Below are positions 25,050 through 35,890 of a stretch of 64,000 bases of DNA, piece by piece. Every line of letters begins with the position of its first letter. Within the stretch, counting starts at the first letter, position 1. This stretch comes from Cryobacterium soli. Its GTDB lineage: Bacteria; Actinomycetota; Actinomycetes; Actinomycetales; Microbacteriaceae. A program made the position numbers and the translations under genes. The DNA is taken from the NCBI RefSeq assembly GCF_003611035.1, contig NZ_CP030033.1:2046001-2110000 (forward strand), in the 5' to 3' direction. The notes under the pieces were generated by a model. That model saw only the letters and a list, made by a program, of their open reading frames with translations. It did no database searches and was not told where the DNA came from.

Positions 25050-25835
25050 TTAGCGCTTGAGCGCAGGAATAGCCGTGATCAAGCCCAGTCCGATGCTGAC
25101 CCGATCGGCGACTTCGATGACCTCTTCGGACAAGGCGTCCACGTCATGGCTTCGCATGACGCTCAAACGCCCCGACACCGAGATAGCGGCGACGATGGTG
25201 CCGGAGGAGTCTCGGATCGGTGCGGCGACGCACAGCCGGCCGAGGGCGAGTTCCTCGATCTCAGTACACCGGCCGAGCCTGGCCGATTCACGCAAGTCAC
25301 TCGTGAGCTGCTGGTGCGAAGCAATGGTGTTCGCCGTGTAGCTCGGAAGCGTGGGACCGAGAAGCGCGATTCGCTGGTCTTCGGTCATGTCGAGCATGAG
25401 GCATTTCCCTAACGCCGATCCGTGCATCGGTTGGCTCATCCCGACCATCGTGTGCGCCTTGGGAGCCAGAGGTCCCTCGAAGTGACAGAGGTAGACGAGA
25501 CCAGCCCCGTCACGCACCGCGACGTTGACGCTCAGGCCCGTGCGCTGGGCAAGGTCCTGAGCGGCAACCCGCGATTCACGATGTACTGGATTCTGATTGA
25601 GCGCCAGGCTGGAGAGCGCAACGATGGCCATCCCGATGTGGTAACTCAGCCCATCCGGCTCCTTGCGGACGTACCCGAGCTCCTCCAGCGTTCCCAACAG
25701 TCTCGAGGTGGTCGATGCGCCCAGACCGATGGCCCGAGCGATATCGGATGCCCGCATAGACCCAGTCTTCGACTCGCCGAGTGCAGACAGAACTGCCGCG
25801 GCGCGTCCGATGCTCTGGTTGATCTCTGCTGGCAC
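25050..25835 (-). CDS. IclR family transcriptional regulator
   Basis: A 261-residue regulator. The winged helix-turn-helix is at about 8-65 (SIGRAAAVLSALGE, ASDIARAIGLGASTTSRLLGTLEELGYV), followed by the IclR effector domain (AQDLAQRTGLSVNVAVRDG, MHGSALGKCLM, GRLCVAAPIRDSSGTIVAAISVSG). The GTG at 25835 has GGAG 5 bases upstream; the longer frame runs into the transporter gene. It lies 11 bases after the MHS transporter on the same strand, so they are cotranscribed, and the set faces the FAD oxidoreductase operon it probably controls. It converges with the CobW-like gene. Confidence 0.88.
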   Translation of the reverse strand: MPAEINQSIGRAAAVLSALGESKTGSMRASDIARAIGLGASTTSRLLGTLEELGYVRKEPDGLSYHIGMAIVALSSLALNQNPVHRESRVAAQDLAQRTGLSVNVAVRDGAGLVYLCHFEGPLAPKAHTMVGMSQPMHGSALGKCLMLDMTEDQRIALLGPTLPSYTANTIASHQQLTSDLRESARLGRCTEIEELALGRLCVAAPIRDSSGTIVAAISVSGRLSVMRSHDVDALSEEVIEVADRVSIGLGLITAIPALKR

Positions 25836-25846
25836 GTGGTCTCCGT

Positions 25847-27187
25847 CTAGGAAGGTAATGGCTTGTGTGCTGTCTCGCGAGCTCGGAGCACGACCACCAG
25901 CGATGTGAGCGCCGCGGCCATGACGTAGAACGCGGGAGCAAATGTGTTTCCCGTACTGGCGATGAGGAATGCGGCGAAGAGCGGGGTAATGCCACCGAAG
26001 AACGCAACCGCCAGGTTGTACGCGATGGAAATGCTCCCGTACCGAATGCTCGTCGGGAACAACTCTGCCATAGCCGCGCTGGAAGCTCCGTCGAATGCCG
26101 CCATGAACACCCCGAGGAGCACCATCGCGCATGTCGCGGCCAGGAAATTGCCGGCATTCATCAGCATGAGCGTCGGATAGGTGAACACCAGGAAGCCCAC
26201 GCATCCGGCTATCATCACCGGTTTGCGCCCGACCTTGTCGGACAGCAGCCCCATGAACGGGACGAGCACGACGATGGCGGCGAGACCGATGACGGTCACT
26301 GCATAGCTGACCGGCCGCGTGTAGCCGAGGTCGGTCTGCAGGTAGGACGGCATGAAGGTCTGCAGGATCCAGTGCCCCACGGCCTTGAGCACGACGAAAC
26401 CGACGCAGAAGAGCAGCGCCCGCCAGGACGTCTTCAGCGAGGCGAGCAGCGGTGAGCGTTCCAGGCTGCCCTTGGCCTTGATGGCAAGGAACTCGGGAGT
26501 GTCTTCCAGGCGACTGCGCATGTAGAGGCCCACCAGGCCGAGCGGTGCCGCCAGCAGGAACGGGAGGCGCCAGCCCCAGTTGTTGAGATCGTCGGGCGTC
26601 ATGACGGCGGTCAGGAATAGCACCAGGCCACCGCCCGCGACGAAGGCGGCAAAGCCGAACACGTCGATGAAGCTGGTCACGAATCCCCGACGGTTCGCCG
26701 GAGCGTATTCGAAGAGCAGCGTGGTGGCGCCCGAGCTCTCGCCGCCGGCGGCGAAGCCCTGAATGAGACGCACGAGCACGAGGAGTATCGGAGCCCAGAG
26801 CCCGATCGCACCGAAGGTCGGGAGTAGTCCCATCACAAACGTGGCGCCGGACGTGACCAGGATGACGACAGCGAGAATCGTCTTGCGACCGATCCGGTCA
26901 CCCAGGGAGCCGAAGAACAGGCCGCCGATGGGGCGCATGACGAATCCGGCTCCGAACACCGCGAACGCGGCCAGGACTGCCGCTTGGGCGTTGCCCTGCT
27001 GGAAGAAGTTGAGGCTGATCACTGTGGCCAGGGTGCCGTACAGCCCGAAGTCGAACCACTCGACGAAATGGCCGATGCCGGCGGCCCCAATCGCTTTCCT
27101 GAGTTGACGGGAGCGCTCCGCGTCCGACAACAGGACCGGTTCCGGCGTGCTCGAGGCCGCCGCTTCTGTGGTGGTTGGATCAATCAA
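25847..27187 (-). CDS. MFS transporter, metabolite:H+ symporter (MHS) family
   Basis: A 446-residue permease with twelve expected membrane helices. MHS hallmarks are HFVEWFDFGLYG at the start of helix 1, GSLGDRIGRKTIL in loop 2-3, RLIQGFAAGGESSGATTLLFEYAP and GLLSDKVGRKPVM in loop 8-9. The family (KgtP, ShiA, ProP) imports organic acids, betaines or shikimate with protons. The start is a TTG at 27187, since the only nearby ATG runs into a stop. It is the uptake part of the IclR/FAD/SGNH module. The substrate is likely an organic acid, not determined. Confidence 0.88.
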   Translation of the reverse strand: MIDPTTTEAAASSTPEPVLLSDAERSRQLRKAIGAAGIGHFVEWFDFGLYGTLATVISLNFFQQGNAQAAVLAAFAVFGAGFVMRPIGGLFFGSLGDRIGRKTILAVVILVTSGATFVMGLLPTFGAIGLWAPILLVLVRLIQGFAAGGESSGATTLLFEYAPANRRGFVTSFIDVFGFAAFVAGGGLVLFLTAVMTPDDLNNWGWRLPFLLAAPLGLVGLYMRSRLEDTPEFLAIKAKGSLERSPLLASLKTSWRALLFCVGFVVLKAVGHWILQTFMPSYLQTDLGYTRPVSYAVTVIGLAAIVVLVPFMGLLSDKVGRKPVMIAGCVGFLVFTYPTLMLMNAGNFLAATCAMVLLGVFMAAFDGASSAAMAELFPTSIRYGSISIAYNLAVAFFGGITPLFAAFLIASTGNTFAPAFYVMAAALTSLVVVLRARETAHKPLPS

Positions 27188-27218
27188 TTTTCATTTCCTC
27201 ACGCATCTTTGTCATGGG

Positions 27219-27230
27219 CGCCAAATGGCG
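27219..27230. promoter_or_regulatory. Palindrome in the MHS-FAD divergent region
   Basis: CGCCAAATGGCG has perfect 5-bp arms around AA and lies 32 bases ahead of the transporter start. It may be a repressor site for the transporter-IclR transcript. Confidence 0.45.
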
Positions 27231-27238
27231 ACTACAAG

Positions 27239-27297
27239 TTACCACCAAGTGAGAACAAATAACCACTGAGTGACATAGCTTTTCCGGTGTGTGGTAA
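27239..27297. promoter_or_regulatory. Candidate IclR operator array
   Basis: Two direct copies, TTACCACCAAGTGA (27239-27252) and TAACCACTGAGTGA (27260-27273), match in 11 of 14 positions and start exactly 21 bases apart, two helical turns. A third, inverted TTACCAC lies at 27291-27297 (GTGGTAA). The array sits in the 168-base gap between the transporter and the FAD oxidoreductase. IclR proteins bind as dimers or tetramers, which suits repeated sites. Confidence 0.55.
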
Positions 27298-27355
27298 TTT
27301 TGGGCATCCTCGAGTCGGAGGATGCGGGACTGAAACCCGCCGATTGGGAGTGCTG

Positions 27356-29638
27356 ATGCGCAAGAGAAATGAATCCAGTGACGTCGTGGTTATTGGAGGC
27401 GGACTGGCCGGAGTGTCGGCGGCGGTCGCTGCCGCCCGAATGGGATCGCGGGTGTCACTCATCACCAACCGCCCCGTCCTCGGGGGCAATTCGTCCAGTG
27501 AGATCCGCGTCTGGGTGGTGGGCGCAACGGCCCACGGTCGACAGCGTTTCGCACGCGAAACCGGCCTCATGGGCGAATTGTTCCTCGAGAACCAGTTTCG
27601 CAACCCAGAAGGAAACCCCTACTACTGGGATCAAACGGTACTCGATCTGGTGAGAGCCGAGCCGAATCTCACTCTGCATCTGAACACGGACGTGCGCGAT
27701 GTCGAACTCGGGGAGCACGACAGCGCTCGCATCACAGCCGTGACCGGCTGGACCATGGGTTCAGAGATCCTCACCCGATTCGACGCCCCCATTTTCATCG
27801 ACTGTACCGGCGACGGCCTGGTCGGCGCACTCGCCGGCGCTGACTTCCGCATCGGTCGTGAGTCTCGCGACACCTACGGTGAGGAGTGGGCACCGGAACA
27901 TGCCGACGACGAACTGTTGGGCAGCAGCCTGTTCTTCTACACGAAGGACGCGGGACGCCCCGAGAAGTTCGTGCCGCCGAGCATTGCGAAAGACATCTCG
28001 CAGACGCCGATTCTCACCAACCGGATCATTCGCACCGGCGACAACGGCTGCGACTACTGGTGGATCGAGTGGGGCGGTGAACTGGACACGGTCGGCGACA
28101 ACGAAGTAATCCGCGACGAACTCTGGGGCGTGGCCTACGGCATCTGGGACTACATCAAGAACTCCGGCAAATTCGACGCCGACAACTTGACGTTGGAATG
28201 GGTCGGCTCCATCCCCGGAAAACGCGAGTACCGCCGGTTCGTCGGCGACTACACCCTCACGCAGAATGACATCCTCGAGCAGACGCAGTTCGATGACGCC
28301 GTCGCATTCGGTGGATGGTCGATCGATCTCCATCCGGTCGAGGGCGTCTACGCGGAGACCGCCGGCGCGCTGCAGAAGTACTCCAACGGTGTCTACGACA
28401 TTCCCTTCCGCACGCTGTACTCGCACAACGTCGACAACCTGTTGTTCGCCGGTCGCAACATCTCCGCCTCCCACGTCGCCTTCGGCTCCACCCGGGTGAT
28501 GGCGACGTGCGCAACCCTGGGCCAGGCCGCGGGAACGGCCGCGGCGCTGGCGTCATCCCTCGGCGTCACTCCCCGGGACATCGGAACCACCCACCTCCAG
28601 CTGCTCCGCGAGACTCTCGCACGCACCGATGCTTCCGTTGTCGGATCACGCGTCGACGACCCGCTGGACCTCGTCACCAGTGCCACGGTCACCGCGTCGA
28701 GCACCCTCGACCGCCTGGAGATCCCCGCGGCAGCGGCCGTCGAGACTTTCCTCCTGGACCGCGATATCGCCATCGTGCTCCCGGTCGAGCCCCGTCTCGA
28801 CTACATCGATTTCACCGTCAATGCCACGGAGTCGACGTCTCTGCAGATCGAGCTCTGGGACACCGGACAGCCCCAGAACTACGTGCCGATCAACCACGTC
28901 CTCACCACCCAGGCGCCGGTGCCCGCCGGCGCAGGGGTTGTGGTCCGCGGGCATCTGCCCTGGGAACCGTCCGAGCCCCAGAACGCGGTCGTCGTCGTCC
29001 GCGCTCATCCGGGAGTGTCCCTCCTCGTTGCCGACGAGCGTCCGTACGGTGTGATGTCACTCGTCGCCAAAACGGCCGCCGATTCGGAATTCGACGACCA
29101 CATCCCCGATCAGGCGAATCAGCCGATCGTCGAGTGGGGTGCAGCAGCCCTGCGCCATCGTGGATTCGTCTTCTCTGCCGGCCCGAGCACCACAGCGTAT
29201 GCCCCCGGTCACGTGTCGGATGGTTTTCAACGGCCGTACTCCGGGCCCCATATGTGGTCCTCCGCGGCTCCTCCGGCGACGTCGGAAGCCGGGGCAGAAG
29301 CGGTCGAGTGGGTGCAGGTCGACTGGGCAGCACCGGTCACCGTGAGCTCCGTGCGAATCGTCTTCAACGATGACGTCGACGAGGACCTCATCAACCTGCA
29401 CCACCATCGGACCGAATTCGAGGTCGTGCCGGAACTCGTGGCGGACTACCGCCTCGAGGTGGCGTCAGGACCGGCGGATGCTCGCGAGTGGCGACCCGTG
29501 GCCGACGTGGTCGCGAACCACCACCGACACCGCATCCATACCTTCGAGGCTGTCAGCACCACGGGCCTCCGGCTGGTCACCACGCGCACCAATGGAAGCC
29601 CGACGTTCATGGTCAGTGCGATCAAGGCTTATGCGTGA
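27356..29638 (+). CDS. FAD-dependent oxidoreductase with C-terminal discoidin-like domain
   Basis: A 760-residue protein. The FAD site is at the N-terminus: VVVIGGGLAGVSAAVAAAR (GxGxxG at 14-19) and RPVLGGNSSSEIRV at 39-52, typical of the FAD_oxidored (PF12831) family. The flavin domain runs to about residue 430, ending in FAGRNISASHVAFGSTRVMATCATLGQAAG. A beta-rich region follows, and the last 110 residues (VEWVQVDWAAPVTVSSVRIVFN to the end) resemble an F5/8 discoidin domain that can bind carbohydrate. There is no signal peptide. Start at the ATG at 27356 after GGGAG. It overlaps the SGNH gene by 8 bases. Family members occur in sugar and uronate degradation; the substrate here is unknown. 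Confidence 0.8.
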   Translation: MRKRNESSDVVVIGGGLAGVSAAVAAARMGSRVSLITNRPVLGGNSSSEIRVWVVGATAHGRQRFARETGLMGELFLENQFRNPEGNPYYWDQTVLDLVRAEPNLTLHLNTDVRDVELGEHDSARITAVTGWTMGSEILTRFDAPIFIDCTGDGLVGALAGADFRIGRESRDTYGEEWAPEHADDELLGSSLFFYTKDAGRPEKFVPPSIAKDISQTPILTNRIIRTGDNGCDYWWIEWGGELDTVGDNEVIRDELWGVAYGIWDYIKNSGKFDADNLTLEWVGSIPGKREYRRFVGDYTLTQNDILEQTQFDDAVAFGGWSIDLHPVEGVYAETAGALQKYSNGVYDIPFRTLYSHNVDNLLFAGRNISASHVAFGSTRVMATCATLGQAAGTAAALASSLGVTPRDIGTTHLQLLRETLARTDASVVGSRVDDPLDLVTSATVTASSTLDRLEIPAAAAVETFLLDRDIAIVLPVEPRLDYIDFTVNATESTSLQIELWDTGQPQNYVPINHVLTTQAPVPAGAGVVVRGHLPWEPSEPQNAVVVVRAHPGVSLLVADERPYGVMSLVAKTAADSEFDDHIPDQANQPIVEWGAAALRHRGFVFSAGPSTTAYAPGHVSDGFQRPYSGPHMWSSAAPPATSEAGAEAVEWVQVDWAAPVTVSSVRIVFNDDVDEDLINLHHHRTEFEVVPELVADYRLEVASGPADAREWRPVADVVANHHRHRIHTFEAVSTTGLRLVTTRTNGSPTFMVSAIKAYA

Positions 29639-30671
29639 GCACGCGTTCAGGAACCAGGCCGTAGGCGCGGCATTCCGCCCCGAGGTTCTCACCTACGGCC
29701 ATTCGTTCTTGGCGGAGCAGGGTGTGGCAGACGAAACGCGGTATTACGCGCGACAGGTTGCCGCCGAGCTCGGCCTGGCGTACCCGACGGCGGTCGGCGG
29801 ACAAGAGAACGCACTGAACAGAGCCGTCGGTGGAAGCTCGATGAGGGATGCCGCAGCGCGAGCGCTCGGTGAATACCACCGTGACGTTGCCAGCGGATCG
29901 GCGGTGGTCATCATCCAGGGCCTCATCAACAGTGCGCGTCTGAACGGGATCGCGCCCGCCGACATCACCACGGCACGCCATGCCCTGCACGCCCTCCTCA
30001 CCGTCGTGAATGCTGAATCGCGTCGCGACGTCACCGATGCGGCGACGTTCAGGTTCGGCGGCGTGTGGCGCAGCCCAACGGACCACGGCGACCGGCCGCC
30101 GACGCTGTGGCGCGACACGTCCTCTCCTGGCGCCTGGGTAGACATCGCCGCACCGGATCATGACGCGTACCTGGTGTTCGCCGGCATGAGCACGAGCGGC
30201 GGCCCGACGGTCTCGGTCACAGACCGCACGGATCCCGGATGCCCCGCCGAGTCCTTTTCCCTGGGAGACCAGTGCGTCCAGTCCGCACTCTGGGTGCCCG
30301 TCGCCTACCGCCTGCCGCCGGCAATGCGTGGTCATAGCGTTCGCTTCAGCTACGCGGAGGGTACCGCCCCGCTGGCTCTGAGCTCGCTCCTCGTCCAGTC
30401 GCCCACGCCACCGGTCGTCCTGCTGATGAAGGAACCGTACTTGGCCGACTACGCGGCATCGACGGCATTCCCGCATGGCTCGGACGAGGCGCTTGATGCG
30501 TTCAACGCTCTCGCGGACGAAGCGGCGGCCGCGTTTCCGAGCTGTCGGGTCGCCGACCCGAACGTGGCGGGTTTCTGGGACAAGGCTCATCACCTGCAAG
30601 CGGATCACGTTCACCCGAACGAACGCGGCAATGATGCGCTCGCCCGCACGGCACTGGCCGCCTTGCCGTGA
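29631..30671 (+). CDS. SGNH/GDSL-like hydrolase
   Basis: A 346-residue hydrolase. The nucleophile motif is G23-H24-S25 (TYGHSFL), a variant of GDS, and the C-terminal D325-X2-H328 (DHVHPNERGN) gives the rest of the triad. VVIIQGLINSAR may be the glycine/asparagine oxyanion block. A beta-rich insert of about 120 residues (about 165-260) separates the blocks. No signal peptide. The start overlaps the FAD oxidoreductase stop by 8 bases, so the two are translationally coupled. Likely a carbohydrate esterase or other ester hydrolase acting with the oxidoreductase. No close family recognised. Confidence 0.75.
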   Translation: MREHAFRNQAVGAAFRPEVLTYGHSFLAEQGVADETRYYARQVAAELGLAYPTAVGGQENALNRAVGGSSMRDAAARALGEYHRDVASGSAVVIIQGLINSARLNGIAPADITTARHALHALLTVVNAESRRDVTDAATFRFGGVWRSPTDHGDRPPTLWRDTSSPGAWVDIAAPDHDAYLVFAGMSTSGGPTVSVTDRTDPGCPAESFSLGDQCVQSALWVPVAYRLPPAMRGHSVRFSYAEGTAPLALSSLLVQSPTPPVVLLMKEPYLADYAASTAFPHGSDEALDAFNALADEAAAAFPSCRVADPNVAGFWDKAHHLQADHVHPNERGNDALARTALAALP

Positions 30672-30714
30672 CGTGTCGGCAGGTGGCACGAGCCACGGGC
30701 GCCCGAATACACGA

Positions 30715-30744
30715 AGAGGGCGGATGCCGAAGCATCCGCCCTCT
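30715..30744. terminator. Bidirectional terminator between SGNH hydrolase and nrdF
   Basis: A perfect 13-bp stem, AGAGGGCGGATGC / GCATCCGCCCTCT (30715-30727 with 30732-30744), with loop CGAA. It lies between the convergent stops at 30671 and 30760 and can serve both strands. Confidence 0.85.
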
Positions 30745-30759
30745 AAGTGATCTAGGGAA

Positions 30760-32554
<1,795 letters not shown>

Positions 32555-32600
32555 GTTTGTGCCCTTCTCTATATGCTCAGGCGGCTCACAGCGAACTCAC

Positions 32601-34760
32601 TCATAACGCACAGGAAACACAACCCTCAACCTCCGTGCCCTCGAGGGCCATCTGGCGCAGACGGATGTAGTAGATCGTCTTGATGCCCTTCTTCCACGCG
32701 TAGATCTGCGCGCGGTTGATGTCGCGGGTCGTGGCGGTGTCCTTGAAGAACAGGGTCAGCGAGAGGCCCTGGTCCACGTGCTGCGTCGCCGCGGCGTAGG
32801 TGTCGATGACCTTCTCGTAGCCGATTTCGTAGGCATCCTGGTAGAACTCGGTGTTGTCGTTCGTCATGAACGGCGCCGGGTAGTACACGCGGCCGAGCTT
32901 GCCTTCCTTGCGGATCTCGATCTTCGAGGCGATCGGGTGGATCGACGCGGTCGAGTTGTTGATGTACGAGATCGACCCGGTCGGCGGCACGGCCTGCAGG
33001 TTCTGGTTGTAGATGCCGTGTTCCATGACGGATGCCTTGAGCTCGGCCCAGTCGGCCTGCGTGGGGATCTCGACGTTGGAGTTGGCGAACAGCTCGGCGC
33101 CGCGGGCGGTGGCCGGCTCCCAGACCTGGTCGGTGTACTTGTCGAAGAAGGCACCGGAGGCGTAGGTGGAATCGGCGAAGCCCTCGAAGGTGATGCCACG
33201 CTCGATGGCGATCTTGTTGGAGGCACGCAGGGCGTGGAACAGCACCGTGTAGAAGTAGATGTTGGTGAAGTCGATGCCCTCTTCGCTGCCGTAGTACACC
33301 CGCTCGCGGGCGAGGTAGCCGTGCAGGTTCATCTGGCCGAGGCCGATGGCGTGCGACTTGTCGTTACCGCTCTCGATCGAGCGCACCGACGCGATGTGGC
33401 TCTGGTCGGAGACGGCGCTGAGTCCCCGGATGGCGGTGTCGACGACCCGGCCGAAGTCAGGCGCATCCATGGCCAGCGCGATGTTCATCGAGCCCAGGTT
33501 GCAGGAGATGTCCTTGCCGATGGTGTCGTAGGAGAGGTCCTCGTTGTACGTGGTCGGGGTGTTGACCTGGAGGATCTCCGAGCACAGGTTCGACATGTTG
33601 ACGCGGCCCTTGATGGGGTTCGCCTCGTTCACGGTGTCTTCGAACATGATGTACGGGTAGCCGGACTCGAACTGGATCTCGGCGAGCGTCTGGAAGAAGT
33701 CGCGGGCCTTCATCTTGGACTTCTTGATGCGCGGGTCGTCGACCATCTCGTGGTACTTCTCGGTGACCGAGATGTCGGCGAACGGCACACCGTAGACGCG
33801 CTCGACGTCGTACGGGGAGAACAGGTACATGTCCTCGTTGTTCTTGGCCAGCTCGAAGGTGATGTCGGGGATGACCACACCGAGCGAGAGGGTCTTGATG
33901 CGGATCTTCTCGTCGGCGTTCTCGCGCTTGGTGTCGAGGAAGCGCATGATGTCGGGGTGGTGCGCCTGCAGGTACACCGCGCCGGCACCCTGGCGGGCAC
34001 CGAGCTGGTTGGCGTAGCTGAAGGAGTCTTCGAGCAGCTTCATCACGGGGATGATTCCGCTGGACTGGTTCTCGATCTGCTTGATCGGCGCACCGGACTC
34101 ACGGATGTTGGACAGCAGCAGGGCCACGCCGCCGCCGCGCTTGGACAGCTGCAGCGAGGAGTTGATGCCCCGGGAGATGGACTCCATGTTGTCTTCGATG
34201 CGGAGCAGGAAGCAGGAGACGAGCTCGCCGCGCTGGGCCTTGCCGGAGTTGAGGAAGGTGGGCGTGGCCGGCTGGAAGCGGCCGGCGATGATCTCCTCGA
34301 CGAGGGCGACCGCGAGGTTTTCGTCGCCCTGGGCCAGGCCGAGGGCGGTCATCACGACGCGGTCCTCGAAGCGCTCGAGGTAACGCTTGCCGTCGAACGT
34401 CTTCAGCGTGTAGGAGGTGTAGTACTTGAACGCGCCGAGGAAGGTCTGGAAGCGGAACTTCTTGGAGTACGCCAGGTCGTTGAGCCGGGTGATGAACTCG
34501 AAGCTGTACATGTCGAGCACGGCCTGCTCGTAGTACTCCTTCTCCACCAGGTAGTCGAGGCGCTCGCGCAGCGAGTGGAAGAACACCGTGTTCTGGTTCA
34601 CGTGCTGCAGGAAGAACTCCCGGGCAGCCTCGCGGTCCTTGTCGAACTGGATCTCCCCGCTCGGACCGTACAGGTTGAGCATGGCGTTCAGGGAGTGATA
34701 GTCCATGTCCAGGCCTGACGGCGGGCTGATCGGGGTGACCTTCACGGCTGTTGCTTCCAA
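32601..34760 (-). CDS. nrdE: Class Ib ribonucleotide reductase, alpha subunit
   Basis: A 719-residue catalytic subunit. Motifs include the first active-site cysteine in [17 protein letters not shown], the catalytic NLCSEI stretch and [19 protein letters not shown]. The C-terminal CVSCAL carries the cysteine pair reduced by NrdH. It makes deoxyribonucleoside diphosphates. Its start overlaps nrdI by 19 bases. No intron or intein is seen within it. Downstream, instead of nrdF, comes the homing endonuclease gene. Confidence 0.97.
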   Translation of the reverse strand: MEATAVKVTPISPPSGLDMDYHSLNAMLNLYGPSGEIQFDKDREAAREFFLQHVNQNTVFFHSLRERLDYLVEKEYYEQAVLDMYSFEFITRLNDLAYSKKFRFQTFLGAFKYYTSYTLKTFDGKRYLERFEDRVVMTALGLAQGDENLAVALVEEIIAGRFQPATPTFLNSGKAQRGELVSCFLLRIEDNMESISRGINSSLQLSKRGGGVALLLSNIRESGAPIKQIENQSSGIIPVMKLLEDSFSYANQLGARQGAGAVYLQAHHPDIMRFLDTKRENADEKIRIKTLSLGVVIPDITFELAKNNEDMYLFSPYDVERVYGVPFADISVTEKYHEMVDDPRIKKSKMKARDFFQTLAEIQFESGYPYIMFEDTVNEANPIKGRVNMSNLCSEILQVNTPTTYNEDLSYDTIGKDISCNLGSMNIALAMDAPDFGRVVDTAIRGLSAVSDQSHIASVRSIESGNDKSHAIGLGQMNLHGYLARERVYYGSEEGIDFTNIYFYTVLFHALRASNKIAIERGITFEGFADSTYASGAFFDKYTDQVWEPATARGAELFANSNVEIPTQADWAELKASVMEHGIYNQNLQAVPPTGSISYINNSTASIHPIASKIEIRKEGKLGRVYYPAPFMTNDNTEFYQDAYEIGYEKVIDTYAAATQHVDQGLSLTLFFKDTATTRDINRAQIYAWKKGIKTIYYIRLRQMALEGTEVEGCVSCAL

Positions 34761-35203
34761 AATTCTTCCAATCCCTCGTGAACGGTGGCTACGTCGTCCG
34801 GTGTGCCGAATACTTCAAAGCGATACAGATGAGGCACACCGCACTTCTGCGCGATGATGTCCCCGGCGAGGCAGTACGCCTCACCGAAATTTGTGTTCCC
34901 GGCGCCGATGACGCCGCGGATGAGTGAACGGTTTCGTTCGTCGTTCAGAAAACGGATGACCTGCTTGGGTACCGCAGACCCCTCGATGCCGCCGCCATAG
35001 GTGGGCACGACGAGCACATAGGGCCGCTCCGCGACGAGCGGCGCATCCTTGGGGTAGAGCGGGATGCGGGCGGCAGGCCGCCCGAGCTTCTCGACAAACC
35101 GTTTGGTGTTGCCGGAGAGGCTCGAGAAATAGATGATGTCGACCGCGGCGGAGCCAGCGCTACCGGCGGTGGACTCGCGAGTGGAATCAGCCTGAAGCAG
35201 CAT
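34742..35203 (-). CDS. nrdI: NrdI flavodoxin-like activator
   Basis: A 153-residue flavodoxin-like protein that supplies oxidant to build the Mn2-tyrosyl radical of NrdF. The FMN phosphate loop is [10 protein letters not shown], and VVPTYGGG and [16 protein letters not shown] are NrdI hallmarks. The first 20 residues before IIYFSS are an alanine/serine-rich extension. It overlaps nrdE by 19 bases, showing tight coupling in the nrdHIEF operon. Confidence 0.95.
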   Translation of the reverse strand: MLLQADSTRESTAGSAGSAAVDIIYFSSLSGNTKRFVEKLGRPAARIPLYPKDAPLVAERPYVLVVPTYGGGIEGSAVPKQVIRFLNDERNRSLIRGVIGAGNTNFGEAYCLAGDIIAQKCGVPHLYRFEVFGTPDDVATVHEGLEEFWKQQP

Positions 35204-35281
35204 GGGTCCCCTTTTCGTGCGAGTTGTGCGAACGCCCTCGTCGGGCCTTCGGCGGGCGGCGCCCCCCAGGCGCGGTGATCG

Positions 35282-35515
35282 TTACGCCAGGCGGGCGGCG
35301 AGCTCGTTGATCTTGTCGGGGCGGAAGCCCGACCAGTGGTCCTCGTCGGTGATGACGACGGGCGCCTGCAGGTAACCGAGCGCCTTGACGGCTTCGAGCG
35401 CGTTCTCGTCGGCCGACAGGTCGAGGATGTTGTACTCGATGCCCTTGTTGTCCAGCGCACGGTAGGTGGCGGTGCACTGCACGCAGGACGGCTTGGTGTA
35501 AACGGTGATTGCCAT
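35282..35515 (-). CDS. nrdH: NrdH glutaredoxin-like electron donor
   Basis: A 77-residue redoxin with the active site C11-V-Q-C14 and the NrdH-type C-terminal WSGFRPDKI. It is reduced by thioredoxin reductase and passes electrons to NrdE. Start at the ATG at 35515 with GAGAGGCCTCTCC-like sequence upstream (AGAGG). First gene of the nrd operon, 78 bases before nrdI. Confidence 0.95.
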   Translation of the reverse strand: MAITVYTKPSCVQCTATYRALDNKGIEYNILDLSADENALEAVKALGYLQAPVVITDEDHWSGFRPDKINELAARLA

Positions 35516-35663
35516 GGAGAGGCCTCTCGTATCGTTCTCGTCGTTCAGGTCCGTGGGCAAAGCTGAGCAAAAACCGTGGTGAAGACGTGATGGAAATGTG
35601 GTGGAAATGCACCCGTGAGGTGCGAAGTTCAGTTTCAGGCGTTGTGCGATTGCTTGGACTTCA

Positions 35664-35712
35664 ATACTACATCTAGTGATCCCCAATGGGAACGGCCACT
35701 ACATGCGGGAAT
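35664..35712 (-). promoter_or_regulatory. nrd promoter with NrdR-like boxes
   Basis: TACTACATCTAGTGA (35665-35679) is a near-palindrome of the NrdR-box type. A second copy of its left half, CACTACATG, begins at 35697, so the shared ACTACAT cores are 32 bases apart, the usual three-turn spacing of paired NrdR boxes. On the minus strand TAGTAT (35664-35669) is a good -10 element overlapping box 1. NrdR with bound dATP would repress here. Box 2 is degenerate on its right side. Confidence 0.6.
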
Positions 35713-35725
35713 TACAATTATGTAC

Positions 35726-35821
35726 TTATCCACCGACATTCCACTGGTTGTCAACAGGGCGGCACGCCGAAAAGCCGCAGAATCACGCGGGCGGGCGCAG
35801 AGTTATCCACAGGTCGAGGAA
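35726..35821. promoter_or_regulatory. Cluster of DnaA-box-like sites upstream of nrdH
   Basis: TTATCCACA at 35813-35821 is a perfect consensus DnaA box. TTATCCACC at 35726-35734 has one mismatch and TTGTCAACA at 35748-35756 is a weaker variant. All three lie in one orientation within 96 bases upstream of the nrd promoter. DnaA control of nrd genes is established in Escherichia coli and Bacillus subtilis. Confidence 0.5.
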
Positions 35822-35890
35822 CACCACGATTCCGACCTGTGGAATCCGGCGCCGGGCGCGTCGGAGTGTCGCAAACGGCCCGGCCGGCCA

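Larger units (their letters stand above)
35516..35890. other. 375-bp nrd control region
   Basis: No gene is seen. The region lies between the end of the YjfF-like permease and nrdH, both on the minus strand. It is AT-richer than its surroundings and holds the nrd promoter, NrdR-like boxes and several DnaA-like boxes, listed separately. The transcript leader would be about 140 bases. Confidence 0.6.

Noticed and set aside
32601..34760. Intron or intein in nrdE
   Set aside because: The reading frame is continuous, of standard length (719 residues), with all motifs in normal order.
35726..35821. DnaA-like boxes as a replication origin
   Set aside because: Only three sites, no AT-rich unwinding region, and no dnaA, dnaN or other origin genes nearby; regulation of nrd is a better reading.
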